From Varroa destructor (taxonomy: Eukaryota; Arthropoda; Arachnida; Mesostigmata; Varroidae), in NCBI RefSeq assembly GCF_002443255.2, contig NW_019211459.1, positions 24,571,388-24,635,387 on the forward strand: a DNA stretch of 64,000 nt, in the 5' to 3' direction. Under the pieces are notes generated by a model. It worked only from the letters and a program-made list of their open reading frames with translations, ran no database searches and was not told the DNA's origin. The translations under genes were made by a program, and so were the position numbers. Shown one piece after another: positions 51,085 to 62,535 of the stretch (its first letter is position 1; each line of letters begins with the position of its first letter).

Positions 51085-53795
51085 GTCAGGCCCGACTGGG
51101 CCAAGCGGCACTTGTGGCTCCGTCGCGGCAGACGCCCCCTGCGCGGTCATTTAGAACGGGAAATGATCACGGCTGCTCTATTACGATAATGTGACGGTGA
51201 CCATTTCTGCAGACCTGTACAGGTATTGTGAGGGCGTAGCAGGCAACTCGCTCTGCCAAAGGCCAAGAGACGTTACTTCGAGGGATGATATTCGATCGAG
51301 CCAAGCCTCAATGACACACAACAGGTTGAGAAGTAAAATAACGAGCCTCGATACAGGTTGACTGAGCAGTGAGGGGTGATCTAGTTGAGACGTTAACATC
51401 GCGCAGGGGAGTTCTGAAGGCTGTAAACGAGGGTCGTTCCCGACGGCCCCCTCAGCGACAGAATTACAGTGACCCTGTGGTATGTTGTTGGCCGCTCTTT
51501 CTTCAAAGTTACCGAATTTTTTTTTTTCGATTTTCGACGAATATTCGCATAGAGCTTCAGAACGGTTGAAAACTATTCTGTTTATTCACTGCGGTTGTTC
51601 AGTCAAGATTCTTATACATGTTACCTGGTGACTGGTTCTACCTGTACCAAATGGGAATGTGCCATATCCTATTATCGATCAGGCCGATCATACATCTTAG
51701 AATAAACTACCAAAACACCTACCGATAACTATATAATTGCCTAATTCGTGCACTGTAGCAGACCTAAAAAATATAAACACAGACACAAATTTTCATCAAC
51801 ATAAACACTGAGTCATCTTTTCTAGCTGTTTACCGGTGCAAGTTAGTAAGTATCTCTCTCTTCCAAACAATAAAGTTGGCCTGATTGTCTGCTATTCTAC
51901 CAAACACCTACATCACTCACTGCAGCACCGATCGTCATAGTCAAGTTAATGTTGTGTTAATTGCTAGATAATCTATAGCTTTATTTCCCGCTATCACTGA
52001 GATAGAACACGGTTTTCGTTGTCGCGGTAGGGAGCGGTCACTATCGTTCTTGGCTTACGCGAAAATCACGCACCAAATAAATCCAAGGCTGCCGTAAGAG
52101 AGTTAATTTACGTTACTTTTGACGTCGCAGATAGACGTTCGCATACGCGACAGAAGGCTCAACCAATTAAGGGCACGTGTAAAACAGTAGTACCGTCGTT
52201 GTATCGATTTGGTCCGCGTTCGATTGTTGATTTCTGTGCCCTATTTCGTCTGTTGCTTCGCTATCGTTGAAGTCAGCTGAGTCACGGACTCTGTGTAACT
52301 GATACAGTCACGTCAGCATCGCGATTAATCATAATTTTATTTTTCTATAGCAGCGGAGTTCTTTATGATTTGTTACTTCAGCTGTGATCTCTGTTAAGAT
52401 ACTAATTATTGCTATTCTGTTTACCGCCTCTCTGTGGGTAGAGGCGGCTGGAGACGAAACTCTGGCACAACAGCAGAAATGTACAAGTGGATTTTTACCA
52501 GCACTGCCAACGATGGCTGACCTTCCAAGCCACTGATGCTAAACACGAATGTCTACCTCTCTTGGGATCCACTCTGGTGGACGAGCATCAAACAGTTAGT
52601 TACCGGGCGAGAAACAAGTTAATGTTCTATCAGCTCGATGTTATTTTTCAATACCACGCTCTACTAATACGTAAGTTAGAATTAATTGCAATATGATCAT
52701 ATCACTATCATAATCGTTAGTGAAAAGCTAAGAAGAGTGGAACAGTCGGTAATAGCATTTTTGTCGGTCGCCGGAACGGCGCTCTTGCGACCATTACGTT
52801 AAGTACGCTCACCCACCGCAAGCAGCAGTCGCTCCCGCCAGCCAAGTCCGTCTCGTAGTATGGCTGACGGCGGCGTTCCAGCATCAAAGGTTGAGTTTAA
52901 TTGCGACTTACATCTAACTGCACGCTGAGTTCCTGTCTATTCATCTGGCCACAGTGTGGTCCATCGACATCAGTCGGTAACTACTGGAGCTGCCAAACTT
53001 GCTAGGGCCCGATGAGAGTAACTGGACGAAGCGAACAAAGCCACTGAAGTTAGGGACCTCGGAAGCGATGAAATCTGGCTTCATACTGAAGAGTCGTGCG
53101 CTTGCTAAAGACCCACTCCAGTCGCTACTCTCCATGGCAAAGAACTCACTGTCACGGTTCTATCAGTAGCTGATGAACGCAGCTGCCTGGCAATGCAAGA
53201 CAATCCTCCTGCTGCTGACGCGCCGGATTTCCAGCAGGGGTATCTGGCTCTGAGCTCTCGTGCATTGTTCCCGCTTAGATTTCCCTCTGCCTCCGTTATT
53301 AGTACTCCCAACATCATCTCGTCTGGCTGACGGCTTTTCCGCCGTCTGCTGATGGCGGATAGCTGTTTGCTCGCTAACTGACTCGACTCATTGCGCACTT
53401 CATCACGCTGGTCGTTCTTAATTGGTCGCCAAACTTGATGATTCTTAGCGGCTCACGTTCTCCCGCTCACCCTTTCTCTTTGTTCGTCTCCCAGTGCAGC
53501 ATTATTGCTCGTCGCCGGACGACCGGCCAACCCTGTAGCCATAGCCCTGTGGAGTTGCTGCGGGTCACTATAAAGAGTTAAATTAGGCATGCAAACCAAA
53601 CACCGCCAAACTAGAGCTATCTATGCGTTAGCCAGACCCAGACGAACCGCGCTGGCAATTGCTGCTACGGCTGTAGCCGCTGCTGTAACAACGAACGTTC
53701 CTTCATAACGTAGCCTTCACGTGCACAGATCCGATTTTTACCGTACTGGGTTCTGATGGTGGAAATGACGGTGTCGTCGAAAGTCGCCCGTTCAT
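51085..53795 (+). repeat. Copy B of the segmental duplication
   Basis: This is the right-hand partner of 47085-49600, in the same orientation and separated from it by about 1.5 kb. It is somewhat longer because of an insertion near 53310-53570. A local 8-bp hairpin, CCGCCTCT and AGAGGCGG, at about 52427-52450 is not evident in copy A. Minus-strand open frames in this copy (for example 53105-53398) have no intact counterpart in copy A, so I do not call genes. Confidence 0.85.
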
Positions 53796-53954
53796 GCTTA
53801 CAACAGACAGACAGAGGGAAACAGACACACACATGGACGGGTAACACAAGCAAGGCTATTTGCTGCCTGCAAAAACAACGATGGTTGTAGCTGACGGCTC
53901 AGCAGTGCTGCTCGGTTTGAGCCAGTGGCCACCGCGAAAACGGTAGCAGGAAGC

Positions 53955-54010
53955 CAGCAGTAGCAGCAGCAGCAGCGGCGGCAGCAGCAGCAGCAGCAGC
54001 GGCGGCAGCA

Positions 54011-54048
<38 letters not shown>

Positions 54049-54053
54049 GGCGC
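53955..54053. repeat. CAG/CGG triplet repeat, about 100 bp
   Basis: Triplets begin mainly as CAG and become almost pure CGG towards the right, with a single GTG interruption. It lies just beyond duplication copy B in the large intron. It is the most GC-rich short segment in the window and would read as poly-Ser, Gln, Gly or Ala in different frames. Confidence 0.9.
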
Positions 54054-55281
54054 TAAGACCGCGACTACAGACGCAAAACCACGGAACTCAAATATTAATG
54101 GATACCATCAACGTACCGTAGCCACTGAAAATGCCCATGAAATAGCTTACACTGTGGCCATTCAGAAAAGTAAACTTATCAGCGAATCGCTATCGCCGAC
54201 GCCGCCACGAGTCGGCCACACTCCGGTCGGCGAATCGTTAGCAGTCACCTGATTATAAACGCAAGAAAAACTAACGGTTATCACGAAAATCGTCATCACC
54301 TATTTAAGCAAAGAACGAGAATGGCGGAGGAGTCGAGACATCGTGAGCGAAAACAGAAAGAGACTGAGCTGTAAAAGGTCACGGGGTAGAATGGAGGGGG
54401 TACTCGTCGACGTACCGGTGATCGTTTTGTCGTCTCAATGAAAAAAAGATCTTATCTAAAGGGTTCTTCGTTGAGAAAGAGGCCAGAGCGGTGACCAAAA
54501 CCGTAGCCCTGAACCAGTAGCATCCTACCTCGCCATCTTCATTGGCAAGACAAAAACCAAACAACCAAAAAAAAACTTCTATAAAAATTAAGTTATGAAA
54601 AAGAAAGAGAAAACGAAAGGAAGATGAAAATAGGTAGACTGGCAGTGATTGCAAATGCATTTTCTATATTGTACCTATTCGTCGGACAACTCTGCCTGAA
54701 GACAAATGGAAGTAGAGTAAATGATATAGATTGTCACGCAGGCAGGAGGCCAGCTGAGCAAAGCAGGCATATGAACTATATCAGTATGGTTTTACTTTTA
54801 CCACTGTCATCATCGTCGACCGCCATTGCCATTGATAATGCTTCGAGGATTCTCGGCACGGAACGTTCACATTTTCACGTGCCATATGCAGTAACGCCCG
54901 GTGTTATATCTCGTATCGGATCGTTATCAATCGGATGCTTTTCCTATCTTCATTGATATGTTCTAGGTTGACTGCACGCAAATGCATCGTAGTGGAGATC
55001 ATACATATGCACAACGCAATTAAGTGAAGTTGCTTTATCGTCGTGCCATCCATCCAACAGTGGGGTCTGATTCGGTGCCGTCGGCGGTGTTGTCCTCAGC
55101 AATCCGCGCACAGCCGGTGACAGTCATCGCGATCGAGAACAACAGAACGCAACAGCGAACCGTTGATTCTCAAGGTGTACATATATGCTATGCGCGTACT
55201 AACCACGACCTCAAGGCCTTCTATTTCCGATCCCACGGTGGTGATGCGATCAAAGCAAGCAAGATGGAGATCCGAGAGCGG

Positions 55282-55323
55282 CGATGAAGACGACGACGAC
55301 GACGATGATGATGATGATGATCA
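55282..55323. repeat. GAC/GAT triplet repeat
   Basis: Six or so GAC units pass into GAT units. It reads as poly-Asp or poly-His by frame and strand, which makes the surrounding open frames look better than they are. Confidence 0.9.
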
Positions 55324-57155
55324 TGAAGAAAAAGAAGACGAAGTATCCTCAGCGTACCGGTGGTAGGCAGCTTGTCGTATCTGGTTCCGAGAGCGGATGG
55401 TACACATAGTCGGAGCTGCTGGTGCTGTGCAGCCGGCGGGAGTGCTCCATATACTGCTGGCCGTGGCCACATACATACACGATATAGCGAACAGCCTTGG
55501 ATAAAGAATGCATTCAGGCACAGGTTAGTGAGGTTCGAGTCCAAAGCGAGCTGCTCTGTGGTGCGCGGAGTAGAAACATGGGTCGTCCTATTAAAGGCTT
55601 GGATTGAACACACAATGGTCGCTATACAATGATAACCTTTTGGCAGGAACGAGTAAAGGGCCAATATTTTTCTTGTAGACTACGTAACTTCTCTATCGAA
55701 CTAATTCTCTATGTAAGTTTCACAGCCACTAAGTTTTATGCGACCAAGACTATGTTAAAGATCGAGACGCGGAAGAAGATTAAGGACTGGCACCTCGAAG
55801 CTTCTCGTTAGAACGTTTTCCGAGGTGAGAGCCTTCAAGAAAGCGAAACTGGGCTAGCCTGAGCGGGGCCCCTCAAGGTTGGGAGTAGGGCGAGCCAAGA
55901 GAAACGTTGAAGAAGGGTTGCTCAGCCAGCCGGGAATAGTGGCTGCTGGATGAGCTGTTGAGAGATATTCAGTCAACACAGCCGTTTCAATCCGACCTCC
56001 GGCGCGCCCCTCCCCGATCGCGCTGGCAATACCACAGTGGCACAGCCTTGTAAGCACGTCTTCATGGTTGTGCGTGCGCACTATGTATCTTCAATGCACA
56101 TAGAGCTCACGGGAAAACATGGGAGACCACCACAGAACACGGGCCCCCTCAGTAACCAGGGAACTGCATTGCCAGTAACGGCCAGCTGTATTACGAAGAT
56201 AGAGGTACTTTCACCTACAATATAATACTTCGTTGAACTTGGCCAAAATTCAGCCAGCTGATGATACATGCATGTTTTATATATGCGTATATGTATATGT
56301 GTTGTCTTTTAAAACTATAGCAATTAAGAAGCTGGCACTTAATTAAGTAATTAAAACACTTGGCAAACTTAATAGTTCTACTTAACATTGATGCCTAACA
56401 TTCAAATAGTTATGGGCCCCGCACTACTAGTAGAACTATTATTTTTTGCAGTTTATGCACGATATCAACGAAGTATGTAATGTCAAATTTGTTCCTGCGG
56501 TAGATATATGTACCCGGTAAAATTATTTCTTAATCATTTACTGATCCTATGGTATTCACAGAATTTTTTTGTTTTACCATGTTCGATTATTCTGTCAGTG
56601 ACCATTCCTTTCGTGTTCAATGACAGACGTATACGTTCCGGTGCGAATTCAGCTATTTCCCGTAAGAACAATCGTCCACACAACTGCCGGAGTGGCTCTA
56701 GATCGGGAAAGAGTCAGTACACCGGTTATCTCGGAGGTCACCGGCGACTGTTTCGACTCTAACCTTTATCTCCTCTCAGTATAGAAGAACCATCGGTCAG
56801 ATTCAATGGACGCTGATTTGGGTGACCTCTCGAAGAGGTGAGAAGGGTGGTTGGCCTGCAGGCCACCTAGCCCGATGTGGATCTCGACCGTATCCGGCAA
56901 ATCAGGCTTTTGAGACGGACAGCGTTGTGCAGCACACTCATTCAAACTCTTCAGCCCTCGCTCCGATCAATTCGGCGCCTATTCCGAGATCCCGGACCTT
57001 GAAATGCGAGCGAATCTATATTGAGCGACTGCGGCCGCTGCGAGACACCAGACGAAAACCAGACAGTAAGACAAGTTGTCTTGTTAATATCCCCCGGTCT
57101 GCTAGTCCTTCAATGTCTGTTCGCCCTTTCATTCCCAAGCAAGTCTGCCCAGACA

Positions 57156-57170
57156 CCCCCCCCCCCCCCC
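57156..57170. repeat. C15 homopolymer
   Basis: An uninterrupted C run. Confidence 0.9.
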
Positions 57171-57541
57171 AAGTGAGTTTGACACCGTGAGCACCGCGAA
57201 GCTTATGTATCGGTTTCGCTCGCCACCTTTTATTCGCACCCGGCGACTATCTTCGCATCCCACTCCTGTCGTAGCAGTTGTATGAGAGGGAATATGCGAA
57301 GACACTGTAGATCCGCTTTTGCCTGTGCTTCAGTTGAAGGATAAGTGTGGCGCGGTTATGACGGAGATCAGTGCGTAAACGAACCTGCCAGTCAACCGGA
57401 TAAGCTGAAGTGCACGAAAGATCTGAAGTCACATCGCCAGCCATCTTGTCCGGCTGTTCCGATTTAGAAGACTCAGTTGCACACTTATCATAGGACATAG
57501 CGTCGAAATTCGAGATAGATACAAAACAAAATCGAAATTAT

Positions 57542-57558
57542 GTATATATATATATATA
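57542..57558. repeat. TA dinucleotide repeat
   Basis: A short TA run. Confidence 0.8.
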
Positions 57559-59442
57559 AGGGAAGAGTAGCATTGTGAGAAACAATGGCGACTGAGTTTA
57601 CGTATCTTGGTAGTAAGTTACTAATCGGAACTATGCTAGAGATAAGTTGCGCAAGCTAAATACATACGCTTGCCAATCGCTGGCAAAATCTGTTAGAATA
57701 ATCCAGGCGGATGTTTTCAATTAATGTTTCAGCTCAACTAAACTGTGATCAGCTTTGTACCCAATTTTATGGCTATCGGATATTGGTGAATAATAGGAAC
57801 CTTTTAGGGCCCAGTGCCGTTGCTCCTTCGGGTTTTACAACCCCAACAGTGCTCTCGCAAACCTGAAAGCTCTTGTCGTCGAACAGGTGAAACAGGTTGG
57901 CTCTTTGTTACCCTCTTCTCAGACCTGACACTTAGCGCCTGATTACTCGAGTCACTACAGCTGATTCACATTTACATAAAGCTGTTGACACACTAAAATA
58001 TCAAATTCTTTAGGATTCTTTATTTTAGATAGATAGTTTTTAGGACATACTTGTGTAAATCAATCATATATGTGTATGGGTATTGATGATCCCCCTGTAG
58101 AATTCCATTAACGAAACGAAAGTAACCTAGCGTCCTTAAAAAAAACGATTTGTCTTATACGGCAGGCATAGGCCTGTGTCGTTAAGTGTTTTCGAGAATA
58201 GTTTCTATCCAAGGAACGGCATGAATTCAGTAACGATGTGTTGCCTATGGACTTTGCTAAATAAAGCAAACAAATTAACTTGAGAAAAATGTCTCGATTT
58301 AAAGTTCTACAAGTTTCAGGATTCCTACAGAACCGACTCTTTCTATTCGTATGTGCATCTAACAATGGCGTGATCATCAATGGCAAAACGCTTTACAGTC
58401 ATGTGGTTTCTCTGTTCAAGGCGTTGTTTTTGCATGATAGACAGCAAAACGACATTTGCTATAGTCATCACTAGATCGACGAGCTGGCTGGACAGTGTTA
58501 GAGCAGCCACTCTAGAAGCCGGCTTGAAAGTCCTACCGCAGCATCTTATTGTAGAGTAAGAACAAATGATTTGGCCGAAGTGACGCGAAATCGAGCACAG
58601 ATGCGGCCATCCAGAGCACAAAGACCCTGTATCAACATTCCGTGCGCCCTGTCCAGCTGGGAACTATTAAGGCCCTCGAGGTCAGCATGGACAGAGAGGT
58701 CGACAATGCTCACAGTATCACGCTTAGGTTAACGTATGAGGCAACTGTCCGAGAAAGATGAATGTCATTGGAAATGTCACTCATTGATCGTGTAGCTCCT
58801 TGTGTAATCCTTTTTACAACGAACGTTCGCTAACTAAGGCCTGGCGACCGATCGAATTTAATTAATGTGTACTCAATAATAACTTCAGTAAGCTTTGAGA
58901 AGTACGCACTTTATCCAAGCACACAACCATAAGATGTTGCCGTAAAGCAAGAAAACTCGCTGTTTTAGTTGGCTTGCCAGTTAATCTTTGGGCAGGTCCC
59001 ACCTTCGTGCCTATCGAATTAAGGCCAAACATGAAATATAACCAACAGGGCGTAATGTAAACGATTCCGACATTTACCCAATCATATAATCCACTTTCGT
59101 CGAATTTACACACATACTATTTCCGAGACAGCGTAGTACTCATGTGCCTATCTGCCCACTAAGCTAAGAGACAAGTGGTGACCTAGGTTTATGACAAGAC
59201 GTAAAAACGCTTCGTATCCGTCTGAAAAGACGCTTAACTATAGTAGCATCTGACGTAAAACTCGAAAAATTCGTACACATACTGACATATCCATTCGTCA
59301 TGGCATATTTTTGTAAGCCACATGTGCCATACTCGGTCAGTGAACTAACCGATTGATTTATCATACTGGTAGTATGTGTGTATATATTATTTTTTTAGGT
59401 ATAAACTAAATCTACATATGTATTTGGCCACTGTACACTTAC

Positions 59443-59799
59443 CGAGTACATGTTTGGACTGGAACTAGCTCCGAGCATTCCCGTGAGTCGGTGTGGACCC
59501 GTGGGGTCCTGGATCTTCGTGTACCACGGGTCAGGCTCATAAAATTGGCCTGGTAGCCCTGCAGGGCCCAGGCTCTCCGTACTCGCCGCCAGCTCCGCCG
59601 TGCCCTGGCCACCTGCCGCCTGCTTGACCAGCAGCGTGTTGTCGTTGTTGTTATTGTTGTTATTATTATTATTGTTGTTATTGTTGTTATTGCTTGTCGT
59701 ATTATTGTTGTTATTGTTGTTGTTGTTGAGGCCCCTGTCGCCCGTAGGCGTCGAGCTGTAGAAGTGCAGCCGCTGGTCGGGCGAATCGGCAGTGATCAT
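59443..59799 (-). CDS. First coding exon of an unidentified nuclear-regulator-like gene (119 codons)
   Basis: The exon reads from an ATG at 59799 (purine at -3) to a donor whose last exon base is 59443, followed by GTAAGTGT. It is exactly 119 codons, ending at phase 0. An in-frame TAA lies five codons before the ATG, which fixes the start unless an unseen acceptor intervenes. Residues 1-24 are a mixed N-terminus (MITADSPDQR...). Residues 25-33 and 37-52 are poly-Asn, split by TTS. Residues 55-84 are rich in Ala and Gly. Residues 85-119 are more complex and look constrained: QFYEPDPWYTK at 85-95, then a Gly/Ser-rich end finishing PNMYS. There is no signal peptide, membrane segment or enzyme motif. 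Poly-Asn and low complexity are common in arthropod transcription factors, so a nuclear regulator is inferred only; I do not recognise the family. Reading past the donor adds 15 residues before a stop. Confidence 0.75.
59638..59727 (-). repeat. Coding Asn repeat (AAC/AAT codons)
   Basis: Thirty codons of exon 1 (residues 25-54) are almost all AAC or AAT, interrupted once by Thr-Thr-Ser and near the end by one Asp. The two codons are mixed, so this is not a pure trinucleotide slippage tract and the frame is kept throughout. Length variation here would change the protein without a frameshift. Confidence 0.9.
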
Positions 59800-59816
59800 C
59801 TCCGCTTGCTTTCGTT

Positions 59817-59839
59817 AGAAGCAGCGGAGCTCTGCTTCT
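59817..59839 (-). promoter_or_regulatory. Short stem-loop just upstream of the start codon
   Basis: A perfect 8-bp inverted repeat (AGAAGCAG and CTGCTTCT) with a 7-base loop ends 17 bases before the ATG at 59799 on the transcribed strand. The in-frame upstream stop lies at its downstream base. The structure is seen directly; an effect on translation start is only a possibility. Confidence 0.3.
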
Positions 59840-60160
59840 GATCCTGCTGCGTTTGGGAATAAATTGTTTGATTGAAATGGTGGTAACAACAATGGTCGAA
59901 GTGGCTTTATCAGAAACAAGATGAACGAATACGGCAAGATTTTTTACTTGCCTCGGCTGTTACTGCGATTACGAATGAAATTATCGTGGGTCTGATGAGT
60001 TTACCCGCAAATTTGGTTATGTTATATTTACTTGTTCGCCTATCTTACGTTATTAACAAGTTTGCTTCCGCAGGTCCTTAGCTTCTTGCATGCAGTCCTG
60101 TCGTACAGGAGTTGGTTTTTCTGAGCTTTGTTATTAATTAGCTATCGTTACGCCAAACTC

Positions 60161-60237
60161 GCCACTTCAAGAGGTGGTGCGCAGCTAAGATCTTGGACAA
60201 GTCTTCGAAGACCTTGCGCACCCCACTGAAGTTGTGC
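60161..60237. repeat. Nested inverted repeat (stem-loop candidate)
   Basis: The outer arms pair ACTTCA (60164-60169) with TGAAGT (60227-60232), and GGTGCGCA (60176-60183) with TGCGCACC (60215-60222), with small internal loops of 6 and 4 bases between them. The enclosed loop contains a perfect 12-bp palindrome, GTCTTCGAAGAC, at 60201-60212. The pairing is visible in the sequence; no function is implied. Confidence 0.4.
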
Positions 60238-62497
60238 CTGTCTCTTTCACAACGAGAGATGTTTGCATTCGATGTTTGTCTGCTCTTTTCGCGTCGTTGG
60301 TTACAGTTGGTATGGTAGTAGCAGTATTTATTATAGATATAATTACTAACGCTTTTTTCTTTTTGGTTGATTGCTAAAGATTATAGAAAAGATGAGATAG
60401 GAAAACAGAGATGAACAGAAGTTGATGATGGTAAGATTAGGTAGATGGCTAGCCAACGACCTCTTTAGTCCGAAGTGGATAGGAAGGGTCGAAAGCCTTT
60501 CAAAGATCGATGAAATGCACGTTTGATATATTGGAGTTAATTTGGTAGTGACACAACAATTACGAGTCCGGCCGAACTCGTCTTTCGTGTCTGATGTCTT
60601 CGTCGTCGTCACGTTAACCACGTAGGGAGATTTGTTCCAGTCGTTCCTTCAAGGGCTTCTCAAGGGGTAAAGGAAAAACTACAGGGCTTCGCTAGGGGCA
60701 CGGCGGATCTGCTTAAAATTTGAATGGCGGTTGTTCGCGGGCGAGCTTTTGTGATCGATGGACTTCTTAACGACGACGTCGACACATTATAAAAAGATGT
60801 TGTACAAGATGTAGGAAGTTGATATAACTATCAAAGGTCTCTGCAGAAAGATGCTAGGGAAGATGATGCTGAGGAATTATAATGAAGATCATAAAGATGA
60901 ACAACACATAGTGCACCTGTATTAAGTAATACACTTTTCACGATCAACAGCACATGAGACGCATCCACACAATCGTCGATTATTTGCTTGCTTGCTTATC
61001 TGGTTGGTGACGTAATAGTAGGAGTTGTAGCAATTTCGATAATTACTACAGTAGTTGTTTCTCGCTTTCCTGAAGTAGTTTCTTTTTCTTGTAGATTTTT
61101 GACCTTCACGATCGTTGAAAAAGCATCTCCATGAAATAATTCCCCGCGTAGGTGTAACGGGCCCAGGGTATGTATGATGTTGCTGCGGTCCTGTTATCTG
61201 CGGATCCGTGATTCAGGAAACCGGAGTCTAGTTATCTGGTCTCTTCCCGGGTTCCTGTCCGCCACTTGTTGCTCCGCTGGATAATCGGCGTGAAGGTAAG
61301 TTTGTCAGCTCTGAATAACGTCTCGCTATTAGCTGGCGCGATGGAGACTTCTTACAACAGTTCAGTCTCGCTTATCTCTGAAGTTTGCGCCTTTCTCCTT
61401 CACGTCATGTTTCTCCCGAGCACTTGTATAGACGCGATGTAACGTAAAAACGTACCCCGGTGGTTGAATTTGCTTCCGTGTATGAGGCTTTTATAAATGG
61501 CAGAGCGTTGAACAAAGAAAAGGATTTCGTAGTCAGGCTGACTGAACAGTGAAGCTATTCGCGCACGTTTGAGAGCGGGTCCCTGCTAAAACTCTTCTGT
61601 AGGTTTTGTGTGCTTTGTGAACGAGTCGTCCCAAAGCACTTGCTGCACAGTTTCACGAGGACTTTTACCAACTACAAGAGCTGTTGTTCGCGCTGGAGTA
61701 CTGCTCGCGATAAGGTGTTCTGTCGTTTCGCAGGTACCGATCAAAGTATCGGTCGCTGACCGTTTCCTTACGTACGGACATCACAGTGCGTACGCCAGCA
61801 ACACGCACGTGTCACATCAGAATGCCACTGAATATCCTTGTAAATACACTATTTTTTGGTGGCAATAGTTGATTAGTAAAATCGGTACTTGTTTTCTTTT
61901 TCCTAATACTAACTACCCCACTTCAGCTAATATATTCCGGCCCGATCCGAGGCTCGGGCTTGTGACAGTTTTGTCCTCTGGTTGACATTGTACTGTTAGA
62001 GTACATCTATTCAACACAACTTGGTCTCCTCGCGCAGGACGGCTGCTATCTTGTTGTCATATAGAGACACGAAGTTCACGCAAGCTCACTCGTTTGCGTT
62101 CAGCATGACGATGGTAACCGCCATTGATCAATCACGCTGAGGCTCGAATAGAGACGATGTAGAAAACCAAAACCGTACATTATCTAGAAACTGTACACAA
62201 AAAAAATGCACCACCGCCAACAAAGGGCTAACAATAATTCAACGTTTTTCCCTTATCTGCCTTTCATTATTTAGTTTCCGTCATTTATTATTCACGGTTC
62301 AAAACACTGAAAACACATTGGTCCGTTCCGTATTTACGTGGGCGTGCACGTCCACGTCAATCCTACGAGGGTGTAATTCACTGCACGGTAATAACAAACA
62401 CACCATTGCTCAGGTAATATTGGTCATTCCGATCGCGTTGCTTTCTTTCGTCGCTCTTCAAATAGGGTCAATTGGCGATTATCGCCTTGATTGAAGA

Positions 62498-62514
62498 TTG
62501 ATTGATTGATTGAT
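62498..62514. repeat. ATTG tetranucleotide repeat
   Basis: Four ATTG units, close to the candidate donor of the upstream untranslated exon at 62537. Confidence 0.85.
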
Positions 62515-62535
62515 ATACAAAGAAATGCACTACTT

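Larger units (their letters stand above)
53796..59400. other. Intronic stretch without a supported gene
   Basis: It contains the CAG/CGG tract at 53955-54053, a GAC/GAT tract at 55282-55323, a C15 run at 57156-57170, a TA run at 57542-57558 and a 12-bp inverted repeat pairing 56371-56382 with 56429-56440. No exon is supported. Confidence 0.4.
16266..59442 (-). other. Inferred intron of about 43 kb between the two coding exons
   Basis: The donor at 59442 (GTAAGTGT) and the acceptor ending at 16266 (TTTGTAG) are compatible in strand and phase. Nothing between them is a convincing minus-strand exon with both splice sites and a protein-like sequence, but short exons would be missed by eye. The interval holds the tandem duplication, several microsatellites and the weak candidates listed separately. 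A mutually exclusive exon, or an internal promoter feeding exon 2, cannot be excluded. Confidence 0.45.
59845..62535 (-). other. Non-coding stretch upstream of coding exon 1 (5' UTR or intron)
   Basis: No protein-like frame stands out here on either strand. On the minus strand a modest acceptor, TTTATTCCCAAACGCAG, ends near 59845 and could join an upstream untranslated exon to the start-codon exon. A structured inverted repeat lies at 60161-60237. A plus-strand GTAAGTTTG follows GGCGTGAAG near 61295, but the open frame before it is only about 27 codons and I do not call an exon. Confidence 0.35.

Noticed and set aside
55525..55550. tRNA-like T-arm string GGTTCGAGTCC
   Set aside because: The five bases on each side do not pair, and no acceptor stem or anticodon arm can be built around it.
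56781..56838. Small plus-strand exon between CTCCTCTCAG and GTGAGA
   Set aside because: Both splice motifs are good, but only one of three frames is usable, the 19 residues are unremarkable and no partner exon is visible.
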